The notes beneath the pieces are model-generated. The model ran no database searches, was not told the DNA's origin, and was given only the letters and a program-made list of their open reading frames with translations. A stretch of 64,000 nt of DNA. Origin: Corynebacterium falsenii. Its GTDB lineage: Bacteria > Actinomycetota > Actinomycetes > Mycobacteriales > Mycobacteriaceae. The translations under genes were made by a program, and so were the position numbers. Below are positions 28,010 through 38,778 of the stretch, piece by piece. Every line of letters starts with the position of its first letter. Position 1 is the first letter of the stretch. The stretch lies in assembly GCF_020099275.1 (NCBI RefSeq), contig NZ_CP083646.1, positions 1,364,001-1,428,000 on the forward strand, read 5' to 3'.

Positions 28010-28624
28010 ATGGGCAAGCACAACGTGAAGAAGAACAACACCCCGCGCAACGCTGCAGTGATCGCTGCCGTGGGTGTGGGCGCCGCACTGGTGAACCCCG
28101 CTGTTGCAAGCGCTACTCCGGTTACGCACGAGCAGACCGGAATCACCGTCGACGTGCCGAACGAAGTTCTGCCTCACGTCAAGTCCTACTTCAACCAGGC
28201 TGGCATCGTCGAGCAGGCCACCGCTGCCGTCAACCAGGGCCTCGACGCCGCTGGTGCTCCGGCTGCCGCTCCGATCACCTCCATCGGCCAGGCCATCGCT
28301 GACACCGCAAAGAGCAAGATCGGTAGCCCCTACGCATGGGGTGCCGCTGGCCCCAACGCCTTCGACTGCTCCGGCCTGACCTCCTGGGCTTACTCCCAGA
28401 ACGGCAAGTCCATCCCCCGCACCTCCTCCGCACAAGCTAACTCCGGCACCCCGGTTTCCCTGGATGCTCTGCAGCCCGGCGACATCATCTCCTACTACGG
28501 TGGCGCTTCCCACGTTGCCATCTACATCGGCAACGGCCAGGTCGTTCAGGCCCTCAACGAGTCCTCCCCGGTTCGCGTTGACGACCTGCACATGATGCCG
28601 ATCTACAACGCAGTTCGCTTCTAA
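28010..28624 (+). CDS. Secreted NlpC/P60 peptidoglycan endopeptidase
   Basis: The 204-residue protein starts at ATG 28010 (MGKHNVKK), giving a normal signal peptide: basic N-terminus, AAVIAAVGVGAALVNPAVA, cleavage after ASA near residue 36. A short linker region follows, then the NlpC/P60 domain (about 95-204) with the catalytic Cys in FDCSGLTSWAY, the His in SHVAIYIGNG and a polar third residue downstream. Such enzymes cut the D-Glu/mDAP bond in peptide stems. This one is a minimal enzyme with no added binding domain. A close paralogue lies directly downstream, as in C. glutamicum. Earlier in-frame starts were rejected because they hide the signal peptide. Confidence 0.9.
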   Translation: MGKHNVKKNNTPRNAAVIAAVGVGAALVNPAVASATPVTHEQTGITVDVPNEVLPHVKSYFNQAGIVEQATAAVNQGLDAAGAPAAAPITSIGQAIADTAKSKIGSPYAWGAAGPNAFDCSGLTSWAYSQNGKSIPRTSSAQANSGTPVSLDALQPGDIISYYGGASHVAIYIGNGQVVQALNESSPVRVDDLHMMPIYNAVRF

Positions 28625-28699
28625 GTCGCATCGAGCGAACGCCAATCGGCGCTAGCGCTGTAGTTGCTTCTCCTGCCTGTCTAGGCAACGCAACGCACC

Positions 28700-28732
28700 G
28701 GGCGGAGGGAACTACACCCTCCGCCCATTTTT
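28700..28732 (+). terminator. Terminator after the first NlpC/P60 gene
   Basis: GGGCGGAGGG (28700-28709) pairs with CCCTCCGCCC (28717-28726) and is followed by ATTTTTG, a classical intrinsic terminator on the plus strand. Confidence 0.85.
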
Positions 28733-28789
28733 GTGGCAGAATAATCCCGTCCCAAGACGCTTCGTGATCACATAAGAAAGTACTCACCA

Positions 28790-29932
28790 GTGAACGTGTC
28801 CTTCTCTCCCTCCCGTCACTTTTCGGGAGCCAAGGTTGTTAGCGCGACTTTCCTGGCAGTAGCCATGGGTGTCTCCGCACCTATCGCTTCCGCACAGCCG
28901 GCACAACCGGCTCAGCCAGGCAAGAATCTTGACTCTGATGTCGACACGCTGATCCAAGCGCCTATCCCCACCGATGTGGATGGCTTGCTCAACCACCTCG
29001 GCAAGATCTCTCAGCTGGCATCCAAGACCTCCGACGAGGTCGAGCAGACCAAGATCAACATCGGTGACTACCAGAACCGACTGGATGCAGCCAACAAGGC
29101 CCTGGCCGATGCCAATGCGCAGGCTCAGGATGTCATGGGCCGCATGGAAGGCACCCGTGGCGAGGTGACCAACGTGTCCCGCGCGATGTACCGCGGAGCG
29201 AACGTGGATCCGGTCTCCGCCATCATCGGCGCCGAAGGCCCCCAGGCCGCCATGGAGCGCAGCTCCTACCTGAACTCCATCGCATCGCAAACCACCAACA
29301 CCCTCACCGAGCTGGATTCCGAGATCGCCGCTGCAGCCAAGGCGAAGAGCGATGCTGCCCGCGCCAAGGCCACCGCCGATTTCCAGCTGCGCACCCTCAA
29401 CGAGCAGAAGACCAAGCTCGACGATCGTTCCGCCCAGCTCGATGAGCTCAAGGGCCAGGTCATGAAGGTCGTCGATGGCCTCAGCCCGGCAGACCGCCAG
29501 CGCTGGGTCGATCGCAACGGCCCAATCAACGTGGACGTCAACGAGTTTCTCGGAAAGCTGCGCCAGTCCACCGCCGGCACTCCTGCAGGCAACTACAGCG
29601 GTGCTGTCGCTGCTGCGATGTCCAAGCTCGGAGCTCCGTACTCCTGGGGCGCTACCGGACCGGATGCTTTCGACTGCTCCGGCCTCATGCTCTGGTCGTA
29701 CCAGCAGATCGGCAAGTCCATTCCGCGCACCTCGAGCGCACAGATCGCTGGCGGCACCCCCGTCTCCAAGTCCGAGCTTCAGCCCGGCGATATCGTTGGC
29801 TTCTACCCGGGTGTGACCCACGTCGGCATGTACATCGGCGATGGCAAGATCGTCCACGCGTCCGACTACGGCATCCCCGTCCAGGTCGTGTCCCTCGACT
29901 CCATGCCGTTCGCCGGCGCCGCTCGCTACTAG
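28790..29932 (+). CDS. Secreted coiled-coil NlpC/P60 endopeptidase (RipA/RipC-like)
   Basis: The 380-residue protein starts at GTG 28790. A signal peptide ends near SAPIASA (about 36). Residues about 70-235 form two long heptad-rich helices (VEQTKINIGDYQNRLDAANK, then SDAARAKATADFQLRTLNEQ) of the kind that in RipC/FtsX-controlled hydrolases hold the catalytic domain inactive. The C-terminal NlpC/P60 domain (about 265-380) has FDCSGLMLWSY (Cys) and THVGMYIGDG (His). It probably cleaves septal peptidoglycan during daughter-cell separation. A terminator separates it from the minimal paralogue upstream, so it has its own promoter. Whether FtsEX or another partner controls it is unknown. Confidence 0.9.
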   Translation: MNVSFSPSRHFSGAKVVSATFLAVAMGVSAPIASAQPAQPAQPGKNLDSDVDTLIQAPIPTDVDGLLNHLGKISQLASKTSDEVEQTKINIGDYQNRLDAANKALADANAQAQDVMGRMEGTRGEVTNVSRAMYRGANVDPVSAIIGAEGPQAAMERSSYLNSIASQTTNTLTELDSEIAAAAKAKSDAARAKATADFQLRTLNEQKTKLDDRSAQLDELKGQVMKVVDGLSPADRQRWVDRNGPINVDVNEFLGKLRQSTAGTPAGNYSGAVAAAMSKLGAPYSWGATGPDAFDCSGLMLWSYQQIGKSIPRTSSAQIAGGTPVSKSELQPGDIVGFYPGVTHVGMYIGDGKIVHASDYGIPVQVVSLDSMPFAGAARY

Positions 29933-30090
29933 GGTCTGCTACTGGCCTGCTATTAGGGTTTTCTACTAGGTTCGCCCCGAGGCCCTCTCCGGGCACAGCT
30001 CTGTGAGAGGGGAGGAGACTGAAGGCGCACAAGCGCAGTGCCCCAGGCCAAACCCCGCGGGTGTCTCACTAGCCGCTAAACTCTGTAGCC

Positions 30091-31296
30091 ATGCACGCAC
30101 GTCGCCCCGGAAGCCCCGCAGAGACTCACTCCGCAGAGACTCAGCGGAAGGCGCATCCCGAATCCCACCCAAAGGTCCTCGTCGTCACCAACGACTATCC
30201 GCCGACCTTGGGTGGGATTCAGACGTATGTGCGCGATTACCTTGCCACCTTAGACCCTAAGCAGGTCGTGGTCTTCGCCTCCACTCAGGACCGCGAGGCC
30301 GCCGAGGCATGGGACGCGACTACCCCTTATCGCGTCACGCGCTGGCCCCGCTCTGTCATGCTGCCCACTCCCGCCACGGCTCGGCGCATGCAGCAGCTCA
30401 TCCGCGAGCACGATCTCCACACCGTGTGGTTCGCCGCCGCCGCCCCGCTGGCGCTCATGGCCAGCGCGGCTCGCCAGGCAGGTGCCAGCCGGGTGGTGGC
30501 CTCCACTCACGGCCATGAGGTCGGCTGGTCAATGTTTCCCGGCTCTCGCCAGGTGCTGCGCCGCATCGGCGAATCCGTCGACTGCCTCACCTACGTCTCG
30601 ACCTACGCGCGCAACCGTCTCGCGGGCGCCTTCGGTCCCACCGTCGCCTGGGAAGCCATGCCCGGCGGCGTGGACACCGATTTTTTCCACCCCAGCTCCG
30701 CCTCCGTGCAGATTCGGAAGCGGCATGGCCTCGCTGACAAGTTCGTCATCGTCGCCGTCTCGCGCATCGTGCCGCGCAAGGGACAGGACACCCTTGTTGC
30801 GGCCCTTCCGGAGATCCGCACGCACATCCCAAACGCGCACGTGCTCATGGTAGGCCCCGGCGCCTACGGCGAGAAGGTCCAGCGTCTGGCGCAGAAACTG
30901 GGCGTGAGCGACCACGTGACCTTCACTGGCGCCGTGGACTACGAGGAGCTGCCGGCCTACTATTCCGCCGGTGACATCTTCGCGCTTCCTGTGCGCACCC
31001 GTTTCGGCGGATTGTCCGTGGAAGGCCTAGGGATCGTGTATTTGGAGGCGCAGGCTTGTGGCGTCGCGACGATAGCAGGAAGCGGCGGCGGAGCCCCCGA
31101 AACGGTGGTGGACGGCACCACGGGGCTGGTCGTCTCGTCGAAGTCCGAGCTCGTCGATGCTGTTGTCTCTCTTTATCTCGACGCCGAAACCCGCGATGGC
31201 CTGGCCCGTGCAGGCTTGGAAAGGGTGCGCGAGCAGTGGACATGGGCCGTGCTGGGGAAGCGTGCGCGGAGGATCTTGAGCGGTGCAGTAGGGTAG
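30091..31296 (+). CDS. pimB: Phosphatidylinositol monomannoside mannosyltransferase
   Basis: PimB adds the second mannose to phosphatidylinositol mannoside from GDP-mannose, leading to PIMs, LM and LAM in the envelope. The 401-residue GT4 enzyme has the N-terminal Rossmann domain (VLVVTNDYPPTLGGIQTYV), the THGHEVGW and PGGVDTDFFHP linker region, and the donor-binding domain with VSRIVPRKGQD and the EX7E motif in EGLGIVYLEA. The place between NlpC/P60 genes and glk matches C. glutamicum pimB. The first 27 residues are polar and variable. A TAAACT hexamer ends 8 nt before the ATG, so the transcript is probably leaderless. The glk start is 25 nt downstream. Confidence 0.9.
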   Translation: MHARRPGSPAETHSAETQRKAHPESHPKVLVVTNDYPPTLGGIQTYVRDYLATLDPKQVVVFASTQDREAAEAWDATTPYRVTRWPRSVMLPTPATARRMQQLIREHDLHTVWFAAAAPLALMASAARQAGASRVVASTHGHEVGWSMFPGSRQVLRRIGESVDCLTYVSTYARNRLAGAFGPTVAWEAMPGGVDTDFFHPSSASVQIRKRHGLADKFVIVAVSRIVPRKGQDTLVAALPEIRTHIPNAHVLMVGPGAYGEKVQRLAQKLGVSDHVTFTGAVDYEELPAYYSAGDIFALPVRTRFGGLSVEGLGIVYLEAQACGVATIAGSGGGAPETVVDGTTGLVVSSKSELVDAVVSLYLDAETRDGLARAGLERVREQWTWAVLGKRARRILSGAVG

Positions 31297-31321
31297 AGGG
31301 GTTACAAGAAAGGCGGTCAGA

Positions 31322-32281
31322 GTGGACAACAAGCTCACCGTTGGTATCGATATCGGAGGTACCAACCTGCGGGCAGCGGTCGTGGATGCAGACGGGCACG
31401 TGCTAGACGTGGAGAAGCTACCGACTCCGTCGAACGCGCGTGCGCTGGAGACGGCGCTGGAGCGTGCCGTTCGGGCCCTCTGCGACCGCAACCCCGGCGT
31501 TGTGGGCGTGGGTCTGGCCGCCGCCGCGTTCATCGACGAGAATCAGCAGTTCGTGCGCTTTGCCCCGCACCTGCCGTGGCGCAACTCGCCGATCACGTCT
31601 CGGCTGAGCTCGAAGTTCGGCCTGCCGGTGGTGCTGGAGCACGATGCGAACTCTGCCGCATGGGGGGAATACCTCAGCGGTGCCGCACAGGACGCGGGCA
31701 CGTGGGTGCTGTTTGCCCTGGGCACGGGGATCGGTGCGGCGCTCATGATCGATGGCGAGATCTACCGCGGTGCCTATGGCACTGCGCCCGAGTTTGGCCA
31801 CCTTACTGTCATGCCCGGCGGGCGCGCCTGTCCCTGCGGCAAGCGGGGTTGCCTAGAGCGCTACTGCTCCGGCTCCGCGCTCGCGCTGACGGCGCAAGAC
31901 CTCATCGCGACGGGCCAGCACCCTGAGTCGCCCCTGGCAAGGGAGTACGCCGCGCACCCGGAGGAGATTAGCGGTCGAGCCGTGGTGCGCCTGGCTCGTC
32001 AAGGCGATGAGCTTGCCCAGAGTGTCATCGCTGAGGTGGGGCGGTGGCTGGGACACGCCCTGGCTCTGGTCCAAGATGTCATGGACCCCGAACTCATCGT
32101 CATCGGTGGCGGCCTGAGTTCCGATGCGGATTTGTTCCTCGATTCGGCTGTGGCATCGCTTCACGATAACGTAGTTGGTGCAGGTCATCGGCCAGTTGCC
32201 CGTGTGGCGACGGCTCAATTGGGCGGAGACGCCGGTATGATCGGCGTGGCGCTACTCGCGCGGAAGAAATTCATTGGCTAG
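31322..32281 (+). CDS. glk: ROK-family glucokinase
   Basis: The 319-residue protein phosphorylates glucose using ATP (some actinobacterial members also use polyphosphate). The ROK hallmarks are the phosphate-binding GIDIGGTNLRAAVVD, the catalytic Asp in LEHDANSAAWGEY, LGTGIGAALMIDG, EFGHLTV and the zinc motif CPCGKRGCLE. It starts at GTG 31322, with AAAGGCGG upstream, and lies 25 nt after pimB, the order known from C. glutamicum (pimB-glk-plsC). Glucokinase here would complement the PTS or work on glucose from maltose and trehalose. Confidence 0.92.
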   Translation: MDNKLTVGIDIGGTNLRAAVVDADGHVLDVEKLPTPSNARALETALERAVRALCDRNPGVVGVGLAAAAFIDENQQFVRFAPHLPWRNSPITSRLSSKFGLPVVLEHDANSAAWGEYLSGAAQDAGTWVLFALGTGIGAALMIDGEIYRGAYGTAPEFGHLTVMPGGRACPCGKRGCLERYCSGSALALTAQDLIATGQHPESPLAREYAAHPEEISGRAVVRLARQGDELAQSVIAEVGRWLGHALALVQDVMDPELIVIGGGLSSDADLFLDSAVASLHDNVVGAGHRPVARVATAQLGGDAGMIGVALLARKKFIG

Positions 32282-32290
32282 GGGATAACT

Positions 32291-33019
32291 ATGCAAAACC
32301 GTACCTACTGGTGGCTGAAGAACGTGTTCATCGGCCCTTTCCTGCGCGTGTATAACCGTCCCTTCACTCGAGGTCTGGACAAGATCCCAGAGGAAGGCGC
32401 GGTGATCCTCGCCTCCAACCACCTCGCCGTGATGGACTCTTTCTACCTGCCGCTGGTGGCCAAGCGGCAGTTGACGTTCCTGGCAAAAAAGGAATACTTC
32501 ACCACCCCGGGCCTTGTTGGCGGGATCCAGAAGTGGTTTTTCTCCTCCGTGGGGCAGGTGCCGATCGACCGGGCGGACAAAAGCTCCCAGGACGCGGCGA
32601 TGCAGACCGCATTGCGCGTGCTGGAAAAGGGCGACCCGCTGGGAATGTACCCGGAGGGTACCCGGTCGCCCGATGGTCGCCTCTACAAGGGCAAGACCGG
32701 GCTGGCGCGCATCGCGCTGGAATCCAACGTGGATGTCTACCCCGTCGCCATGATCAACACCAACAAGGTCAATCCGATCGGCAGTTGGATTCCGCGACCG
32801 TACCGTTGTGGCGTGTACGTGGGAGATCCCATCAGCCCGGATGACTTCCGCGATGCCGGCGACGAGTACGCCCAGGCTCGCGCAATGACCAACGCGATCA
32901 TGGAATCTCTGGCGGAATTGTCCGGCCAGGAGTACGTTCCGGACTTTTATGCCGCGGATGTGAAGAAATCGTTGGAACAAGGCCACGGTTACCCGCCCGG
33001 CTCGGAGCCGAGGCACTAG
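32291..33019 (+). CDS. plsC: 1-acylglycerol-3-phosphate acyltransferase family protein
   Basis: PlsC-type enzymes acylate lysophosphatidate to phosphatidate at the membrane. The 242-residue protein shows the HX4D motif (NHLAVMDSF), the substrate-binding FFSSVGQVPIDR and YPEGTRSPDG blocks, and VDVYPVAMINT. There is no clear membrane-spanning helix beyond the N-terminal amphipathic part. It begins 9 nt after glk and is likely in the same operon. The exact acceptor (lysophosphatidate, or another lysolipid linked to PIM synthesis) is inferred only. Confidence 0.88.
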   Translation: MQNRTYWWLKNVFIGPFLRVYNRPFTRGLDKIPEEGAVILASNHLAVMDSFYLPLVAKRQLTFLAKKEYFTTPGLVGGIQKWFFSSVGQVPIDRADKSSQDAAMQTALRVLEKGDPLGMYPEGTRSPDGRLYKGKTGLARIALESNVDVYPVAMINTNKVNPIGSWIPRPYRCGVYVGDPISPDDFRDAGDEYAQARAMTNAIMESLAELSGQEYVPDFYAADVKKSLEQGHGYPPGSEPRH

Positions 33020-33163
33020 GCCTGACCAGTAGCCCAGCACACATCTGTCGAACACCCAGCGCCGCCCCGACGCAGAAACACCGCAGCTGTGGATGCGCCG
33101 TGATCAACACCAAGCTTCCTGCACCCCAGGACTGACCAACAGGACGAAGCCGACACCCTACCC

Positions 33164-34264
33164 ATGAAAACTACAGAGAGATCTCTGACCCCCGAATTGG
33201 CCGTGGCCCCCCGTCGCCGGGTGGAGTGGGCCGATAGCGCCAAAGGAATGTCGATTATCGGCGTGTGCCTCATGCACGTGGTAACCGCCATTCCCGGGGG
33301 AACCGAGACCTCGCTGGGACTGCTGTCCAGCATCCTCGATCCCCTGCGGATGCCATTGTTTTTCTTGGTATCCGGCCTGTTCTCCCACCGGATCCTGGAG
33401 CGAACCCTCGGGGATCTCTGGTATCGCCGCCTGTGGTTCCTGCTGGTGCCCTACCTGGTGTTCACCCCAATCCAGGCCGCTCTGCGGCTGCAATTGGATG
33501 ACAAGCTATCGCTGGAAAACGTCATCAGGGCAATTCTCTTCGGCGACCCAGGCTTGTGGTTCCTCTACTGCCTCATGCTGTACAACGTGGCTGCGTGGTT
33601 CCTCCGCAAACAACCCGCCTGGGTGGCCATCGCCCTATCGACTGTTCCCATGTTCATTGCATCTGTAGGTGGCCTCATGCAGGAGCAGAGCTTCCGGCAG
33701 GCCTTGACGTGGGCTCCGGTGTTCTTCATCGGTCTGCACTGCAGGAAGTTCTTCTTCGCCCTGGCGGACAACGCGTTCCGCCCAGCACCGATTATCATCT
33801 CAGCAGCTTTGTTCATCGCATCGGAATACGCACACCGCGTTGCCTACCGGACTGTCTTCTCCGAGTGGGACGACACCGTGGCAGCCGTCACGGTCGGTAC
33901 CGGCCTCGTGCGGGCCCTGGCAGCCATTCCCTTCGGAATAGTTGTCGCCACGTGGCTGAGCAACACTCCGCTCATCGGAACGGTGGTGGAATTTCTCGGC
34001 CGAATCACGCTGCCGATCTACGTCTCACACCAAGCCTTCCTGTTCTTCCTCCTGCCCGAAATTCCCGCGCTCATTAATTCCGACCCCGAGCTCTTCGGAT
34101 TCCTTGACACCCCCATTGGCGCCACGTGGTACGGATTGGCGGTGTGCTTCCTCGCCGGCGCGATCTTCTATACCGTGGGTAAAATTCCGGTCCTACGCTG
34201 GGTGTTGTACCCGCCGTCCTTGCGGCGTCGAGAGACAAGAACGCACGAAAGAAAGACGGTCTAG
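33164..34264 (+). CDS. Acyltransferase-3 family membrane protein
   Basis: The 366-residue protein has about ten membrane helices and the acyltransferase-3 N-terminus: RVEWADSAKGMSIIGVCLMHV, where the Arg-x10-His-type catalytic signature lies, then PLRMPLFFLVSGLFSHR with the family's FFxxSG motif. LWFLYCLMLYN and LPIYVSHQAFLFF are also typical. Such proteins O-acetylate or acylate sugars and lipids at the outer face of the membrane. The substrate is unknown. The C-terminus is basic (SLRRRETRTHERK). It lies 144 bp after plsC and 8 bp before the RNase gene, so it is probably co-transcribed with the latter. Confidence 0.85.
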   Translation: MKTTERSLTPELAVAPRRRVEWADSAKGMSIIGVCLMHVVTAIPGGTETSLGLLSSILDPLRMPLFFLVSGLFSHRILERTLGDLWYRRLWFLLVPYLVFTPIQAALRLQLDDKLSLENVIRAILFGDPGLWFLYCLMLYNVAAWFLRKQPAWVAIALSTVPMFIASVGGLMQEQSFRQALTWAPVFFIGLHCRKFFFALADNAFRPAPIIISAALFIASEYAHRVAYRTVFSEWDDTVAAVTVGTGLVRALAAIPFGIVVATWLSNTPLIGTVVEFLGRITLPIYVSHQAFLFFLLPEIPALINSDPELFGFLDTPIGATWYGLAVCFLAGAIFYTVGKIPVLRWVLYPPSLRRRETRTHERKTV

Positions 34265-34272
34265 CCACACCC

Positions 34273-34791
34273 ATGCGCTACTTCTACGACACAGAATTTA
34301 TCGAAGACGGCACCACAATCGACCTCGTGAGCATCGGGATCGTGGCCGAAGACGGCCGCGAATTCTACGCCGTGTCCACGGAATTCGACGACAGCCGGGC
34401 CGGAGCGTGGGTCCGCAAGAACGTGTTGCCACAGTTGCCGCCGCGCTCATCCAAGGTATGGATGAACCGAGCACAGCTGCGCGACAAGCTCTACGCCTTC
34501 CTGTTGCCGGGACACCAGCCGGGGCAGCGGCTGCACCCGAGTGATCGTCCCGAACTATGGGCCTGGGTTGGTGCCTACGACCACGTAGCGCTGGCGCAAC
34601 TGTGGGGCGACATGACCAAGCTTCCACAAGAACTGCCGCGATTCACCCACGAACTCAAGCAACTATGGGAGCTGGCCGGGCGGCCACGGCTGCCCGAAGC
34701 GCCGTCCAATGCGCACGACGCCTTGGCAGATGCGCGGTTCAATGCCGTGAAATATCGGCTCAGTGCCGCTGCCTTGCGGTCCTTAAGGTAA
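34273..34791 (+). CDS. 3'-5' exoribonuclease of the Rv2179c type (RNase AS)
   Basis: The 172-residue protein has the DEDDh layout of RNase AS: Asp6 and Glu8 in FYDTEFIEDG, a central Asp in WVGAYDHVALAQLWG, and NAHDALADARFNAVKY with the catalytic His and last Asp. Mycobacterial Rv2179c degrades polyadenylated RNA and lies next to the class II DAHP synthase gene, exactly as here. It starts 8 nt after the acyltransferase stop. The gene is followed 31 nt later by aroG, which has its own leaderless promoter overlapping this gene's 3' flank. Confidence 0.88.
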   Translation: MRYFYDTEFIEDGTTIDLVSIGIVAEDGREFYAVSTEFDDSRAGAWVRKNVLPQLPPRSSKVWMNRAQLRDKLYAFLLPGHQPGQRLHPSDRPELWAWVGAYDHVALAQLWGDMTKLPQELPRFTHELKQLWELAGRPRLPEAPSNAHDALADARFNAVKYRLSAAALRSLR

Positions 34792-34798
34792 AGAGTGA

Positions 34799-36211
<1,413 letters not shown>

Positions 36212-36236
36212 CACCGTAAGCATATAAGCACAACAA

Positions 36237-36279
36237 AAGGCCACACCCCAGGTCATCCAAGCCCCTGGGATGTGGCCTT
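36237..36279. terminator. Bidirectional terminator between aroG and pknL
   Basis: AAGGCCACACCCCAGG (36237-36252) pairs with CCTGGGATGTGGCCTT (36264-36279), one mismatch, loop 11 nt. It lies between converging genes. Confidence 0.8.
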
Positions 36280-36306
36280 CGTGTGTGTCATCTCACGGTG
36301 CGTCAG

Positions 36307-38610
36307 CTAGATCGTGCTGATCTCGATGGTGTCGCCTTCCTCGGCTGTGGACCCTGGGCTCGGGGACTGCCGGTACACCCTGCCGTTCGGGTCGCCGTTG
36401 AGTTTCACATCAAAGCCCTGCTCCTGTAGCTGGCGCTTCGCCGATTCACCCGTCTTGCCCAGCACGAACGGCACTTTCTGCGCGTTGGATACGCGAAGCG
36501 TCACTCTCGTGTCGCCGTTCGGATCGAGCCTCGAGTCCTTCGACGGGCTCTGCTGTGCCACGTCTCCGGCGTCAACGCTGCTATCCGCGACCGGCTCGCC
36601 CTCCACCGGGATTAGGCTCTTGTCGCGGAGGATCCGGATGGCGTCGTCGAGGCTCTTGCCCTCAACGTCGGGAACCTTGATCGCGTTGGACACCACGAGG
36701 GTGACCTCGGACTTGCCGGGAACCTTCGTCCCGGATGCTGGCTCGGTGCGGATGGCACCGCCGCCATCCTCGTCGCTGCTGAACTCTTCGACGACCTTGA
36801 CCTCAAGGCCCACTTTCTCCAAGGCTCGCACGGCACTGGATTTATCCTTGCCTCTCACGTCCGGCACATCGACTGGCTTGGGTCCCTTGCTCACGTGCAC
36901 TTCCACCGCGGAATCGACGGGTACTTCAGTGCCGCCCGAAGGAGATACCGAGGCGATATGACCCGCAGCGACGTCGTCGGAGTACACCTCGCTGGATTCT
37001 CGGAGCCGAAGGGTGCGTTCCTGGAGTTTCCGGGTGTAGCTAGTTACCGACTCGGCCACACCAATCGGCGGCACGGTCGGCTTGCCGAGTGATACGAGCA
37101 CCGCTACCCGGCTTCCTCGCGTTGCTCGATCACCAAAAGGGGGATCGGTGCCCATCACCGATTGCGCGGCTGCGATGTTGTCGTAGCGTTCCTCCAGCGT
37201 GCTGGTGAAGCCCGCATCTTCCACTGTTGCCTGGGCTGTGGTGGTATCCATCCCGACGACATCAGGGATCGTTCCGTACCGGCCACTACTGAACCACCAG
37301 GCGCCCACAACGACAGCCGCCACAAGTAGGACGATCGTGGCAGACCACACGATGGTTTTCACGGGGGAGCGGTTCGTCAGCGGGGCGCGGGCCGGAACGG
37401 ATCGGCTGGGCGCTGGCCGCTGCTGCGCGCCGTTGCTCGGGCTGCTCGGGCCGCTCGGGCCGTTCGGGTTGTGGTTGTGTGGATGAGCGGGGTTGGTTGG
37501 CTGCGCATGCAGCGGAGGAAGTGGTGCCGCCGCGGTGCCGGACGCGGGCGGGGGAGTGACCTCGTTGCGCGGCGGGGGCGTATAGGGCGAATACCCAGCC
37601 GGATCGTAGTTCTGCAGGGCCGTCTGGGAGGTGGCGGGCCCCTCCTGCGGGGGAACGTCCACCACGCGGGTTGCCATGGACTCGTGATCCCACGACTTAC
37701 GCTCGCCGAAGTCGGTGCCCTCAAGGGCCCGGTGCACAGCGCTATCGTGCGGCGCTGGGACATTAAAGGCGGGGATGTCCAGCTCATCGACGACTCGACC
37801 GACTTCATCGAGGAATTCCTCGCCGTCGGCAAAGCGAAGCTCCGGATCGGAGTGGCACGCGCGGAGCACAAGGTCATCGATTTCGACCGGAACGCCGTCA
37901 ATGTAGCTGGATGGCGGCGGAACGTCGCGGTGCAGGCGAGCCACGGCGGTGTCCGTGGGGTTGTCCTCACGGAAGGGAACCGCGCCAGTGAGTAGCTCGA
38001 ACAGCAGGATGCCTGCGGAGTACACGTCGCTGGCCTGGGTGAGCTGCTCGCCGCGAACCTGCTCGGGGGACAGGTAACCAACGGTGCCGATGACCTGGCC
38101 CGTGGTCTGATCACCCACCGCGTTGGTGGCGCGGACCAGTCCGAAGTCCGCCAGCTTTACCCGGTGGCGATCGCTGATGAGAACATTATCGGGCTTGATA
38201 TCCCGGTGGATCATGCCCACGGAGTGGGCCACGGACAACGCCGTGAGCACCGGCTGCATCACCGCCATCGCCGCGTGTGGAGGCATCGGGCCGCGTTCCT
38301 TGAGAAGCTCGCGCAGCGAGCCACCCTCTACGAGCTCCATCACTAAGAACACGTAGTCCCGATCCACGCCCTGGTCGAAGACGTTCACGAGGGAGGGGTG
38401 GTTCAAGCGGGCCACCGCGCGGGCCTCGCGCTCAAAGCGAGTGCGGAAGGCAGGCTCCGTAGCCAGTGCGGGATCCATGACCTTGACGGCCACTTCCCGG
38501 TCCAAACGGGTATCCACCGCAATGTAGACGGTGGACATGCCACCCTTGGCGATCTGCGCGCCAATGCGGTAGCGACCTTCCAGAAGGTCCCCCGGATACA
38601 ACTGGCTCAC
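36307..38610 (-). CDS. pknL: Membrane Ser/Thr protein kinase with five PASTA domains
   Basis: The 767-residue protein has an N-terminal Hanks-type kinase domain (about 13-275: P-loop GAQIAKGGMST, Lys43, HRD at 135-137, DFG at 155-157, activation loop around TTGQVIGTVGY), a Pro/His/Asn-rich juxtamembrane linker (about 335-415), one membrane helix (about 418-440) and five PASTA repeats (446 to the end, each opening with a V/I-P-x-V type motif, for example VDVPDVRGK and IKVPDVEGK). PASTA domains bind peptidoglycan fragments or lipid II. The location next to aroG and the Rv2175c-like gene identifies PknL. Start GTG 38608-38610 has an AAAGGAGA ribosome-binding site. It is divergent from its likely substrate gene. 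Confidence 0.93.
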   Translation of the reverse strand: MSQLYPGDLLEGRYRIGAQIAKGGMSTVYIAVDTRLDREVAVKVMDPALATEPAFRTRFEREARAVARLNHPSLVNVFDQGVDRDYVFLVMELVEGGSLRELLKERGPMPPHAAMAVMQPVLTALSVAHSVGMIHRDIKPDNVLISDRHRVKLADFGLVRATNAVGDQTTGQVIGTVGYLSPEQVRGEQLTQASDVYSAGILLFELLTGAVPFREDNPTDTAVARLHRDVPPPSSYIDGVPVEIDDLVLRACHSDPELRFADGEEFLDEVGRVVDELDIPAFNVPAPHDSAVHRALEGTDFGERKSWDHESMATRVVDVPPQEGPATSQTALQNYDPAGYSPYTPPPRNEVTPPPASGTAAAPLPPLHAQPTNPAHPHNHNPNGPSGPSSPSNGAQQRPAPSRSVPARAPLTNRSPVKTIVWSATIVLLVAAVVVGAWWFSSGRYGTIPDVVGMDTTTAQATVEDAGFTSTLEERYDNIAAAQSVMGTDPPFGDRATRGSRVAVLVSLGKPTVPPIGVAESVTSYTRKLQERTLRLRESSEVYSDDVAAGHIASVSPSGGTEVPVDSAVEVHVSKGPKPVDVPDVRGKDKSSAVRALEKVGLEVKVVEEFSSDEDGGGAIRTEPASGTKVPGKSEVTLVVSNAIKVPDVEGKSLDDAIRILRDKSLIPVEGEPVADSSVDAGDVAQQSPSKDSRLDPNGDTRVTLRVSNAQKVPFVLGKTGESAKRQLQEQGFDVKLNGDPNGRVYRQSPSPGSTAEEGDTIEISTI

Positions 38611-38778
38611 AATTCTCCTTTGCCGATCTCACTGGTCTCGCTAGCTGATATGAAAATCTCGATTACTCGATTATACGGCCCTCAGAGACACCCACCGAAC
38701 GGCAACCGCGCCGCAGCCGCACACAGATCGTGAGTCGACGCGTAAGTCGCATGAGTACAGTCAAGTACACTAACCTCC

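Noticed and set aside
27660..28010. ydaO (c-di-AMP) riboswitch before NlpC/P60
   Set aside because: Such riboswitches precede actinobacterial wall-hydrolase genes, but I could not find the conserved core sequences in this leader.
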